From Opisthorchis felineus (taxonomy: Eukaryota; Platyhelminthes; Trematoda; Opisthorchiida; Opisthorchiidae): a stretch of DNA of 64,000 nt. Shown in pieces: positions 11,001 to 22,619 of the stretch. Made by a program: the position numbers and the translations under genes. Numbering within the stretch: the stretch's first letter is position 1; every line of letters starts with the position of its first letter. The DNA is taken from assembly GCA_004794785.1 (NCBI GenBank), contig SJOL01007411.1:1419728-1483727 (forward strand), read 5' to 3'. Under the pieces are notes generated by a model. That model searched no databases. It saw only the letters and a list, made by a program, of their open reading frames with translations, and had not been told where the DNA came from.

Positions 11001-11680
11001 GTCAGTGTTAGTTTCGAGGCGACAGTATTTCGGTTGTTGTTATTCTTCGTGAAGCTAAGGTTTCGACGGTTTGGAGTTTTTATTTTTTTCACCAACACGT
11101 ACGGTATTGCTGTATTTGCCTTCGGACAGCGGTGACTGTGCTAATCTAGCATGTAGCATTCTGCCGCCACCCCCAAGAAAAAGTTTTTTTAGGGGACCTG
11201 ACTCCACAACCTTATATTCCGAAGGCCTCGTGGCCGGTCCCATCCAAGCAGTTTTCTCTAAGTTCTCACTACCACCTATGCCTACTGTTTCTCACTTCCA
11301 GAAATGTTACGTTAACATGTGGGGTTATTTCCGCTGAAACTAACGAGGGGCCAAGGCTTTTTTCCCCATTCCTTCTAGTCCATCACGCCCAGAATTGAGC
11401 TCTGGCACATTCAGTTTTTGTGTAGCAGATACAAAACAATGACTGGTGGGCATGACGGACAAAACATCCTAAGCCGTTGTTTATGCCTTTGTGCCTTAAA
11501 ATGTTCACCTACCTACTCAGTGCGTTGCTCGCCTGCCTTGAAAAGTGACAAACTGTTTTTTCATTTGTTGTCTCCCTTTGTTTCGCTGAGATGTCATGTC
11601 CTTGGACTTAAGTCAGTCTTTAGAATGTTTGCCATTTTAGATTACCAATGATAAATGACAAGTGCTTTACTTTTTTTCAG
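11001..11680 (+). other. MTAP intron
   Basis: GT at 11001 and AG at 11679-11680 with a strong T tract (tactttttttcag). No feature is seen inside; the open frames there are intronic. Confidence 0.85.
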
Positions 11681-11803
11681 GTATGCGTTAGCGCCGTTCT
11701 GGGAGCATTCAAGAAGTCCGCAGAAAAAGTGAAGCACATGCTCGTTAAAGCAGTTAAACTAATTGGAGAACGTGACTGGACCGCAGTCATAGAAGCAAAC
11801 GAG
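11681..11803 (+). CDS. MTAP: methylthioadenosine phosphorylase, penultimate exon
   Basis: An exon of 41 codons, phase 0 at both ends, followed by donor gtacgc. It reads VCVSAVLGAFKKSAEKV, then a helical stretch and GERDWTAVIEANE. This matches the C-terminal helices of MTAP: the VSVDRVLKTL block of the human enzyme, then the segment with a conserved Trp. It joins directly onto the central exon, whose last residues (KHEEQE) correspond to KEHEEA before VSV in the human protein. Confidence 0.93.
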
Positions 11804-12926
11804 GTACGCATCAGTCACTATATTTGGGTCTCAACATGAGTTTGGCCTGTTCATCAGCTTCCCATGCCAGTTCGAATGCAAACCATTCTATGCAACTTCT
11901 AAGCTGATACGTTGCATGATCTGAGACTCTTAAGGTTTTCAATGCCCAACTTTTGTGCTCCCGGTTAACCACTGAGTGCTATAAAATTTCGGTGCTCTCA
12001 TAAGTCGATTCCAGGCACCAAATTACCATACACTAACACTGTGTAGTCAGTACATATAAACATGAACTGAGCTTCGCTCTCAAGGATGGCAGTTTCTGTA
12101 AATTTTAAAACGCTACTGCAGTGGCTGTGCATCCGAGGATTCCTCAGAGTTAATCTTAGTGGTTCATGGGACTGGATACTCCATCGTTAAAGATCACCAA
12201 CCGGGAGTAATACCTGGCCATCTGATTTGTCTAGTGTTTGAATCACCTGACATTGCAGAGGCATGAATCTCATCACTTCACTACATAATCCACCAACTCG
12301 CCGTTAGCTTGTGACCGAACCTGTTTGAAGATGCGACTGAACAGTTCACACTGGTGACGTACTTGATGGGCACAAAATTCAGGCTGGTCGCCAGACGTAA
12401 GTGAATGGGGAAATATTACTTCAGTACCATCTATGCACTGATTCCTCCTACTTCACCGAATAATCGAATCAGTCGAAATGCTTGCGTTCAGGCGACCAGT
12501 TCACACTTACTTGTTTGAGCATGCATACTGGAACACATGAAGTTACTAGGCTCAAGCTACTAGATTGAACTGCCTAATTGGGTGCGCTTGGTTATGGCCC
12601 AATCAGAAATTTTCCGGTGACCTCACCTGACCCTTAGCTGACATTTAAAACTTGCCGCATTTATTGATTTCCGAGTCATTTGTGATTCGAGGGGAAGACT
12701 CGAATTAATCTCCTCTCACTTCCCGATTCACCTTTCGAAAAGATTTACTTTTCAGTACAGAATGTAGAAGTATATTCGGTCGGTCGGTCGTCCCTGCCGT
12801 AGTAAATCTGGTTCGAAATGTTTACAAATTATGCTCGAACTACTCTGTCGATAAACAAAAAATGAAGTAGAACGCTTAGAGTTGATAATGGCTGATTGTT
12901 CAGCAAATTTTTGCACTGTCCCGCAG
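11804..12926 (+). other. MTAP intron before the proposed last exon
   Basis: GT at 11804; the best downstream acceptor in phase is at 12925-12926. A four-unit TCGG run lies at 12775-12790. Nothing else is recognised. Confidence 0.5.
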
Positions 12927-12962
12927 AATTGCGTCATCCTAAGCTTGGAAGTGGAAACATGA
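12927..12962 (+). CDS. MTAP: methylthioadenosine phosphorylase, proposed terminal exon
   Basis: After acceptor ctgtcccgcag the phase-0 frame reads NCVILSLEVET and stops at 12960-12962. A short hydrophobic C-terminal strand (SVLLP in the human protein as I recall it) is expected about here, and CVILSL fits in character and position. The exon is tiny and the match is loose. A rival phase-0 acceptor at about 12259 would give RHESHHFTT and a stop, which fits less well. Confidence 0.4.
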   Translation, partial: NCVILSLEVET

Positions 12963-15900
12963 AGCAACTAGGTGGTCGTCTTCGAATACTTCGGAGTTTG
13001 AAAATTGGCAGTGGGTTTTTACGTACCATCAACACTATAAATGACTGCAAATTAGGCGGAATATCAACATCACCATCGTCCACTCTGACCGTATAATGTA
13101 TAAGAAAGGTAAGGAGACATCTCAAAAAGCCAGTTCTCGTTGGGTGAAGTCAGATGGTGCTAGAGACAGAATTGAAAGACCTTTTTGCGAAACATCCACA
13201 ACACAACGGTAAGGACCGAAAAGCTATGAATATTATGAGAGCTTTTCTGGAATTTTATTGAGGTACAGCATATTCATCACGAAAAACAAACTAGAGGGCT
13301 ATGCAATATTTTTCTACGGTATTGCTGGTGTTGCTGCCTGGGGAACTGTGATTGAGTCTTGTGCTTTTGAGACGACCATCTAGCTGTGTTTTGGTATCAA
13401 ACAGTACAGTGTCAAGAGAGCTTAGTTACATGCTATTCGACACAAGGAAATATTTATGCAAGTCAACTTCGCAGCTGGTTGTGCATGCCAAATTCAACTT
13501 GATGAGTTAGCCGATGCAACCTTGTACTCTTAAATAATGCAGTCACCAAATATGTCCGCTCACGACCTTCCCAAATACGTCCGCATACGAGCTGCTCTCT
13601 GGTTGCAAAACAAATACCAAAAATCTGAATCTCACAAAGAACCATAGAATCCTTCATAGTGCAGTGTTTTTGGGCACTGTGTAGGCACCACATCAACAGT
13701 ACCGGGAACAGTGGTGAGTGTTCAACTTTTTATAAAAAACCTGGGTTTTTAATGGAAAGAAATTCTGGGTGTAGTACACCGTTAGACTTTGGTCTCGAAT
13801 CGTTATGCTGAGATGAATTTGGATCTGAACTGAATTTGTGAGTCTTGTGAATCAATAGCTTTGATCGTCAAAATTTTAAACCGCCATTTATTGACATAAT
13901 TTCCAGCCCATCCGCTCCGAAGTCAAACAGTACGTGGTAAGGAAAGCAAACTAAAATGCAACCGAGTGTGCAATTTAACGGAAAGATGAACCGACGTTAA
14001 TCCCTTAGGCCAACCGGTAGATTGAAATTTTCGCCTATCTGGAAGGCTGGCGTCATTTGACACGATTATTTGCGGACAAATATGAATAACTTAATAAATT
14101 TAATCCCTAGATTTAAGGAAAGCGTAAGTATCACGGAAGCCCTGTGTGACTTTGAAGCCTGGAGGACTGGTCGGAAAATAGAGCAAGCTTGAATAATGTC
14201 GCCTGCTGCTACCACAGGTTTGTTGGAAGGGAAATTTCGTAGCGTTAGATCGACTGAAAAACTATCTGTTGCTGATTCCCTTGGTTCGGTGATAGTGAAA
14301 TGAATTGTTGAGAAGGCGATTCTGATGTTGATGTCAATTAGCTATCGACTGCCGAAATTCGGCATTCGTCCACATTAGTTTGGAGTCGCATTTCCGAATT
14401 GTTTTCTGTGCTTATGTTTGATAGGCTTTTCAAAAGCGGTCGACTATCCAACCGGAACAGCAAAGTAAAATATAGGCTAAAATTGCATTCAGCAATAAAG
14501 TTTTCTAGTAAATACACAACCCTGTTTAAATTAAGAAAAATCACCATACTTTCTCTTGTGTCTCTGAATTGCATATGTGTGCTCACCTGTTTCTGCTCAC
14601 ATTATCTTCGGTTCTTGGTTTTGCCCATTCTGCACTAATATACCGAGAATCTTATTGTCAACTGACCCCCTTTTAATCACAAATTCCTGACTCAGCAGTC
14701 CATCAGTCAATGTTAAGATAATAGTGGTGACAATGTTTGGTGTTACCCTCTTAAACTGAGTTGTACTCGAACCTTTCTTTTCACAGCGTTTGGTTGCTAC
14801 AAGTCGACAGGACCTTCTGCACGCCTCGGGCAGCAAAAATGGTTAACTGGTCGGCAGACATTCTGTCTTGCTTTTTTGTTTCACTTTTATGAGCGCCAGT
14901 AATTCGGTTGATCTCAGTAATTACCGCAATTTGAATGAGAGTTATCTGACTGACATTCGTTTGCGATTCTCATAGATGTTACTTCATTGTTTACTTTTTT
15001 CTGTCATTGAAAAAAAAACGAAAACATTGTATATGTAGATTAAACTTTTGTTTAATTGCGTCTGTGCGCAAAACTCACAGATAGTTTCAAGTATGAGTGG
15101 TGACGACATTCTACAGGGAAACGTGGGGTTTCCTTAATATTTCACTATATTCGCTTAGCTGAATAACGTCGAAGACTGAATAGTGTTTCTACTGCATTCA
15201 AGCCGAGGTATTTCGCTTAAAAGTGGATTCTCGCCTCAGTCATAACTAGAAAATCCTGCGCCTCTTAAGAACAGTTTGGATATGAAGCTGTCATTATGAC
15301 TGTCATGATCACCGTCATCATCTCCATCATCATCACCACCATCAGCATCATCCAAAGCACCGAGCCAGTGTTCAAAGCCGTCCCTTACTTCCCTAGAACC
15401 AGAATTTTTTGAAGACTATTTTCTAAAGAAAAACACTAAAAGAGAAGGAGAGTGACCTAGAGCTAGCTGTTAACGAGCATTCCGAAGTTCTACAACTTCA
15501 GACACCCATTCACCACTGCCATCGATAAGTAGCCACATCTTGCAGCGCCTTTGGTCAAGAACATAGGATCTCGCCAATCGCACAGTCAATGGCGCTCGTG
15601 CATCAAAGCTATCGCCTTCAATGCGAAGCTACCGAGTTCCCGAACTAACCAGATGTGCCATCGCCTCCAAGGCTCGGCTGCATGTCCCACACTCTCCCGT
15701 TTTCCGGTAATCTAAACTGTAGCAGCTGGAACCAGTGTGCCAATGGTACACGGTTTATAGCTGATAAATTGAACTGAATTGAAATGATCTCACCATGCAG
15801 CCGTGGGTGCTCTTCCCACATTCTGACCTTACTCGCCAGGAATTATCAAGGATTCTCATTCTCGTTTAGACGGAGGACGCTTTTTGGTTAGATCACCTGG

Positions 15901-18900
15901 TCAATCTTTTACTCTATACACTACAAATTAGAATACTTATTAATAAAACACTGCGATTCATTTTGAGATATACTTAGACTATTTTGGACTGTACTGTAGG
16001 AAAATGCACGAGAACTAGTTGAAATCCGTTAGCCTACTCATATCTACAGATTGAGTAGTAGAAATACTCGATGGCGGTAGTCCGTTTAAACGGGACAGAA
16101 TGACCGCTCACTTCTGGCAACTGTAAAAATCAGTCCCGCTTCCCAGTGTCCTGTAACTGTTTCCGGTTATTGTTGATATGTTGTGCATTCTGGGTTTTGT
16201 AGTGCCGTGAAGCGATTGGAGACGGTTTGTCGCAGCGGCTTCCCTACGCATCATCTATTCAGATGCAATTGGATCTGCTCGTAATTTTCCGATGATGTAG
16301 TGGAGTCGTATTATTAGACATAATGAGTAGATTGATTATCTGTACAACAAGCAAAATTTGATTGCCTTGAACTTGAGGGACTGTAGTAGTTAACGTAAAC
16401 GCCTTTTGTTCTATTCTACTTGATTTAAGTGTTAAGTTTCATGAATAGCTAAGTGAAGCTGATTTTGGATGTCCAGCATGGTAACAAGCACGAGTTCACA
16501 AATGCAAGTTTACTCAGCCTCCGTGCTAATACACGCCACATCGAGCGAACTAACGTCGGTTCTCTGAGCACGGAAGACCAAGTAGAGCTTCGCAAAGGTG
16601 ACCGAACTTGTGGCACTTTTGTTTACTCTAATCTAATCTCACTTCTTTTTGTGAAGGCCCCAGGAATGTTTGTTTCCTTCAAGTAACCCGTACAATTACC
16701 ACTCGTAAGTAACGCGCCTACTGATCTAGTGTTGCACTCCAGCTGTCTAGAAGAGTCGGAGTGACTGTCCACAACACAGCATTATAAATAAGCGCACTAC
16801 ATTGCAGTTCCCAGCTAGTGACCTTCACTTCTCGTTACGCCACCAGGTCTGATTCACTGGCAGGCCGCCTTAGGTCAGTTTGCTCAGTTTGGACTTGATG
16901 AGCCTAAAGTAAGATGATATTTCACTGCTGTAACCTACACCTGGCCGTATGCCCATGCAAAGCAGAATAACATGCAGTTGCAGTCTTCTGAATTTTGTAC
17001 AACAATTAAGGTAAGCTGTCTGGGATCCTGGTCGGCTAATATTTGATATGTAAAATGCACGCGTGACGCCGGACAAACATAGGACACAGCGAAAATTTAA
17101 TTTGGTTTCCCAAACGAGCGAGCAAATTATATCGAGCAGGCGATCGAAAATTCTGCGTTACGTCAGCCGAATGACTGCTAGTAGAAGCAATTCAAAGGAC
17201 CATTGCATCTAAGTCAGTTTTTGATGTCTTAACAATTAGAGGGTGATCAAGAATGGTATTGGTGTTTTAGTATAGTGTACAGAAAGGTCCAGTGAAAGCG
17301 TCATGTAGAAGTATGAAAATTTAAATAGTTTTTTGTTATTCGCACTTTACACCCTGTACTTATGTAGTGTCGCATTTTGCATAGATGCGGGTCACAACTT
17401 CCATCTGTGAAGGTACTGTGGCGATTTTACAGAAGTTAATTTTTCAAATATCAAGAGGGTTTTTGTTTTCTATGGTTGCTGTTAAAGCGATAACTGTCAC
17501 TTCAAACTAAGTGGTTACTTTGGAACAAGGGGAAAATTTTTAAAATTTGGCCGAAATTATTTGCTGTAGTCATTAGCAGGGACACTTCTGTGCAAAGGTA
17601 ACTCAAAAGCAACGACCACCGTATTTATCGGATTTAACATCGATTGTCTGCACTCGCACGATGCAACCAGTATTTTAAACAACATTAAATAGTCAGTATT
17701 TTCAAAGATGAAAACGCATTGAAAGTTGCTCGCACCTTCTGTGGGAGGAATTTTTCCCCGAACGTCCACTCGAAACTGGATCAGGTAATGTGAAATGCGT
17801 GATGAAAGGATTGTGCACGTTAACAAAATTGCTGTTGAGCCAACCACTGAATTGTAGTGTTCAGACTAAAGTTCGGAAGGTTGATGGTACTAAGCTGTCG
17901 GGAGATCCTTAGGATACGCGTGCTGATCTTGACCGGGTGCACAATCCGTACTCGTTCTTCAGGATATGCCTCTAGATCCAGGCACAAAATTAGGGTGAGA
18001 ATTAGGGTGAATGCAGAACAAAAACATACGCTTCATAACTTCATGCTGAACTTGATTTACCGTTCAATGAGCAAGCCGAGATCCACTGGCACTAGCCCAC
18101 ACGAATGGCTGATAGTGGCACGGGATGGGGTGATCTATGGTACACTGAACTTCAGATAATATGAGTTTTTGATTCTAACCTACAGCAGTTCTACTGAATA
18201 GGGTATGAGAGAATACTGTCTACCAGAAGCAAACTTCTTTATTCGTGGGATTTATGCGTGTGAACTGACAAGCAGACAGAACAGAAAGGAACGGTATCCG
18301 TTTTCCAATACCTTACACTCCGCATACAGATATACACTAGGTCTACTTCTGGGTGAGATGTCATCAGTGCAGCATTCAGCCAGCAAGCTTTACCCTTTCA
18401 GTGTTATTTAAGTTGTGATTTTCGAGGCGAACTTATGTCTGTTTGTTACCACACCAGTTCGGATCACACGTTCCACTGTCCTTAGCCAAGTAGACCTGTC
18501 CGAACTCAGACGACTCACATTTACTGAAAGAGACATTCAAAGGTCGTTGTCGGATGCAACAGCCGAAACTTCTCTGTGTCGGATGAGGAGATGAGGAGTT
18601 GATTTGTAAAACTATAACAGGAAAAGGTAGTAAACTAGATGACGTATGTGACTAAGTTCATTCATTCGTTGCTGAGTGAGGCAGTCACCTGATAGAGAAT
18701 GACAAATGTATTGATAAAAGAAGATTAGAATGAGCCACTAGGAAAATGTTTTGGAGTCTCCAATTTAGGAAAACTTTTATCCGTTTCCCATGTCATTTTT
18801 TTGATATTATCTATAAATAGGTATAAGAATTCCGAGCTATCTGCACTCACTATGCATCGCCTTATCCAGAATCATAACTTGTTTAACTGAATTAACGAAA

Positions 18901-20416
18901 ATCATGTCTCGTCCAGGAATAACTCGGGAAATCAATCTGAGTTATTATTATTATTTTTGGTAACAAGTCTGATAAAGACAACTCATGAATGCCGGGACAC
19001 ATGGCCATTCCTCCAAAAGAAATATCCAAGTATGAACTGATCTCTGTGCGACCTTCTGGGTTCCTGAAGCACGGGCTGAGACGTTGTGTCAATGGAGAAA
19101 TAGCGCTACTAGAATACAAAACTGGCAAATAACAATTTCGTTGAGCTCTTTGATACAAGTACGCTCCGCATTGAATGTTAATCCATTATTGATCGTAGGC
19201 TATTAATCGGTCAGTGTAGAGCCTTCCGCGGGAATTTTCGGTGTGGACAATCAGGGCTAATAAAATCCAATATATGAGCACAATGGCACTCTCTGTAGAA
19301 AAGCAAAATTATACCATTGATTGGAAGACATGTATTCATCCATGAAATAACGATCGCAACCAAGGTTCTCCCATAGGTCGCCACAAATATTGTTTTGTGG
19401 GAAATGACGTGGTCGGTTTCCGTCTGGAGGCTGGTAAACAGTTCTTGATATGTAAGGCACCACATTGTAACACAACAGTTCTTCACACACCCTTGCTTAT
19501 CTCTTAGCAAGCGTAGTAGCATAAAAGCATTGATGTAGCAAAGGATCGCCGTGTAAGAAAGCAATTCTACAATGAACCTGATTCAGAGTGTCTAAGGGGA
19601 AAATGGACCAAGATTGTTAAAAGCAGTGGTAACCTGTCAACAATCCATGAAAATTTCGGACTTCAATCGAACAGATTTTCGTATGAAAAACTCGGAACAA
19701 CGACCTGTTTGGTGGTGCAACAAACACCACCAATACGCACTAGGTAAAGATTTATGTTACCGAGAGAAAAACTGCAGAGGTTAATATGCAGTCCAGTTTG
19801 CTTCACCTTATGGTATACAAAACTTTATACTGAGCTATATTTGCGCATTTTGAACGTTTTATCTGAGAAACGCAGATCACTGCTATGGTTTCCTTCTGTC
19901 GTAAAACAAATTGCATGCAAAACTGTACCCAGGTACAGCTCTCTTCACGAAATAGCCAGTATGTCGTCCAAGTGGTGGCGATGGCTATCGAACTTGTCGA
20001 CTATTGGCTGTAGTCTGTAAGCGCCTAAGCTGGCCATGAATTTGTGCAATGAATGGTCTCAAGTGAGAACCCATAGTTAGTCCATCTCTCTGGCTTTACC
20101 GCTTTTCGTTGAAAGGAAACCAGTTGCTGAACGCCAAAAGCATAAACAGTTCCAGTATCCCAGTTCCGGCATCCCATCATTTCTGATACCCTTAGAGTAT
20201 TTCCTGTTTCCTATTATTATGCGTGATTGTATTCCGAGGCATCCATTATGTCACCAAGATGCTCGTCCTTTCATATTTTTTAGTTGAAAGAGCCAGCTAC
20301 CGAGTTCGGGTAAAATACTGTTCTTGCTCACAAAGTATGTGAGTATGTGTTTTAACTATATTGAATACGATGTACCATAATTTTGGGTGACAGTTGTTTT
20401 AACCCCATCTGAACAG
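12963..20416. other. 7.4 kb without a supported gene
   Basis: Probably the MTAP 3' region and intergenic DNA. It contains a trinucleotide run at 15.3 kb. The open frames in it lack splice borders or family motifs. Two TTAGGG hexamers near 18 kb are isolated. Confidence 0.4.
15313..15352. repeat. imperfect CAT/ATC microsatellite
   Basis: About 40 bases of interrupted trinucleotide repeat (tcatcatctccatcatcatc and on). Confidence 0.85.
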
Positions 20417-20427
20417 GAACTAGTTCT

Positions 20428-20698
20428 CATAAAGGCAACCGCTCACAAGATTTCTGAAAACTCTTCGACAGCCCACGCCCTTCTTGGGGCTCATCAAGTA
20501 GGCGAAGTCTCCGAGTTTCAGCAACCTAAAGAGTAGTTTCCTTTATAAAAATACACTACAATATCTTCAATAATTCACCACCTGAAACATGAGCGGGCCT
20601 TTGTGCAGCACATTCAGTTGAAGAATACCACAAATGAGAGATTCAGTTTGGTCACCCGTTAAGACCTATTTGATACGCAAATGAGTGTACTTGTGGAA
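20428..20698 (-). mobile_element. hammerhead-ribozyme retroelement, copy B
   Basis: A 271 bp minus-strand insertion flanked by the 11 bp duplication gaactagttct (20417-20427 and 20699-20709). Read on the minus strand, its 5' end (ccacaagtacactcatttgc) matches copies A and C, and its 3' end (ggttgcctttatga) matches copy A. Before the ribozyme it has a run (ataaaggaaactactc) complementary to its own 3' end, so the transcript would fold into a long hairpin with the ribozyme at its tip. The ribozyme has lost part of its core (see the separate entry). It has no coding capacity. Confidence 0.75.
20456..20518 (-). ncRNA. hammerhead ribozyme relic, core deleted
   Basis: The minus strand carries stem I (aaactcggag ... 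cgcctac with gtgggc ... gagtttt), the box UUGAUGA (rc of 20491-20497; one change from CUGAUGA) and stem II gcccc/gggc. It then jumps straight to gtgggctg. The ten bases GAAACCGGUC found in copy A are missing, removing the conserved GAAA, stem III and the cleavage site, so this copy cannot self-cleave. Confidence 0.8.
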
Positions 20699-20709
20699 GA
20701 ACTAGTTCT

Positions 20710-21885
20710 GTTCTTGCACGTCTGATTAAGAGCAATGAGTAGATCGTCTTTCTTGGTAGAATCAAGCTACACTGTCTGGACGTCGAATGTGGAGCTACTG
20801 AGGAGTGCGATCTAGTTTTCGCTGCATCAGGTTACAGATGTTACAACCGATACGCTTTATCGTGAAGAGGCTTCTATCATACTAGCAGCTTGCAGTGTAC
20901 GATACTAAATCAAAATAAAAGATGAACATGCCAATGCTGAATATTTCTGATCAGCTCAGTTCAGTTCCAGAGAGTATTAGAATGCGACGACCGAATTCCA
21001 ATATGAAATAATGCACAGTTGCGGCTTGCTGAACATAAACAATACACCCACGATTATATAAGACGACCCGAAAAAAATGCGGAGGTGTGAATGCAACGCC
21101 TAAATAATATCAGTACGCCAACACCAACGACGCTGTATGTGCTAAGAGTTGTGAAATATTCTAATAAATTGTTTTGAAACCCTATCATGTGCTGCTAGAG
21201 TTATTCAGTTAGCCTCGCACGGTGCTACTAACGCACCTCAAGTCATACAGTGTCGTGGATTTTTCGGCGATAACATACCTACACAAATTTTGGGTGCAGT
21301 AACAAGTACAACTTGCACGGTAATGTCCAAATCGTCATATCTCAGCCGAGAGTCTTCGGAATGCCCATGAGCAGATCATCAGCTGCGCTCAGATCTATGC
21401 TATCTTTCTTGCTAGAGCAGTGGTGATATTTAAGGTAAAATCCGCAGCAGTCCATCTTTGGCTTTCCTTAAAGAAGTTGGTGGGCATGTTTACAAGTGTC
21501 AGATGAATGATACCACTTACAATGACTGACGAAAATCCCCAGACAGTTCAGGTTCCTGGATCTCAGAATTTGGACCCAAACTCCCCTTTTGTAGCCATCT
21601 ACGTAGAGACAGGCCGCAAAATAAGACATGATCACCAGCTGAGCCGATATTATCAGTTTTGTGAATGGGAGGGTGCTGAAGTTGTAACCGCATGGTTGTC
21701 ACGCTTTCAGGGTGTGCTCACCCAAGTCAGCCTTCATCGATCATCTGCTGTTAGGATGAGCATTCCTATTTGTTTGTTGGTTGACCTGTCTCACGATTGG
21801 CGTTTGTCCGGGTAGCTTTGATCCATGAAATTTTTGGTTCACCCGCTTTTTGGTTCCGTTTCTTGGTAGGCTGGTCTAATGGCCG
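20710..21885. other. 1.2 kb without a supported gene
   Basis: A 102-codon open frame at 21507-21815 (with QVPGSQNLDPNSPF and WEGAEVVTAW) has no recognised family and abuts the PLE relic. It may be PLE-flanking repeat DNA. Confidence 0.35.
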
Positions 21886-21889
21886 AGGC

Positions 21890-22610
21890 TGACTCAGTGT
21901 TACCAATGAGTTGACAGTCCCTCATAGCCGCAGGTCAAACGATCGATTTAGACAGGCCGGTTGATAGAATTCCTTGCACGGTGACCATACTTCTAGGAAG
22001 CCCCTTTCATGTCTTGTACATGATCTTGCCACGATCTTCACGTCTTCCGAATTAAACTCGTGTCCTTTCTGACCACTACGTATGGAAATAAAAGAGTCTT
22101 CTGATGCTCAGTGGTGTTTCCTTATATGTGAGTAAAGTTTTACTCAATTCATTGCAGTATAATGCTTGTGCATTTGACTCGGTTCTCGACGCTGTCTCTT
22201 GCACTCTTCGTCGATCTCGTTCTCCATTCTTGAGAGCAGTTTCCTCAGTATAGAAGCTGGCTTGTGAGGAACTAAGATTCGCTCAGCTAGTAATAGCCTT
22301 GTCATAGATTCAGATATATTCTTGATGTACGGAGGGACTATCCTTGTAACTGATTGATATCGATGTTCCGGTTGTTGTCAAGGGACCTTTTTCTTCAGGC
22401 TTCTTCTGCTAAAGTTTCTGTAGTATCCGTGCTTTCGGAATACATGACTGACATAGTTTTCTGCTTTCTGTCTGAGTAATATTGCAATGCGTCTCCTCTT
22501 TCCTGACCACGATTCGAATGCAACATCTCTTGTATTCCAAGGGATTGCTGCTGTGGTGTCATAGTATGTGCTTGGTATTCTCTCCTCAAGCAGTGCCCTT
22601 TCAGTGGACT
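21890..22610 (-). pseudogene. Penelope-like element relic: RT thumb, linker and GIY-YIG end
   Basis: The minus strand reads KAENYVSHVFRKHGYYRNFS (about 22.5-22.4 kb), the end of the PLE RT. Then come PPYIKNISESMTRLL and HKPASILRKLLSRMEN in the linker. After a frame change it continues with KGHEFNSEDVKIVA, RGFLEVWSPCKEFY and LNRSFDLRL, the C-terminal GIY-YIG nuclease part. YIKNIS and the x-KPxAxLRKLxS pattern also occur in the 6 kb element. It is 5'-truncated and frameshifted, and the VIY/YIG motif itself is not recognisable here. Confidence 0.75.
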
Positions 22611-22619
22611 TAGTTCATT

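Noticed and set aside
12254..12290. Alternative MTAP last exon after cattgcag (RHESHHFTT, stop)
   Set aside because: In phase, but polar and unlike the hydrophobic C-terminal strand expected; kept only as a rival to 12927-12962.
17990..18012. Two TTAGGG hexamers close together (aaattagggtgagaattagggtg)
   Set aside because: Only two units 11 bases apart with no array; chance or interstitial noise rather than a telomere.
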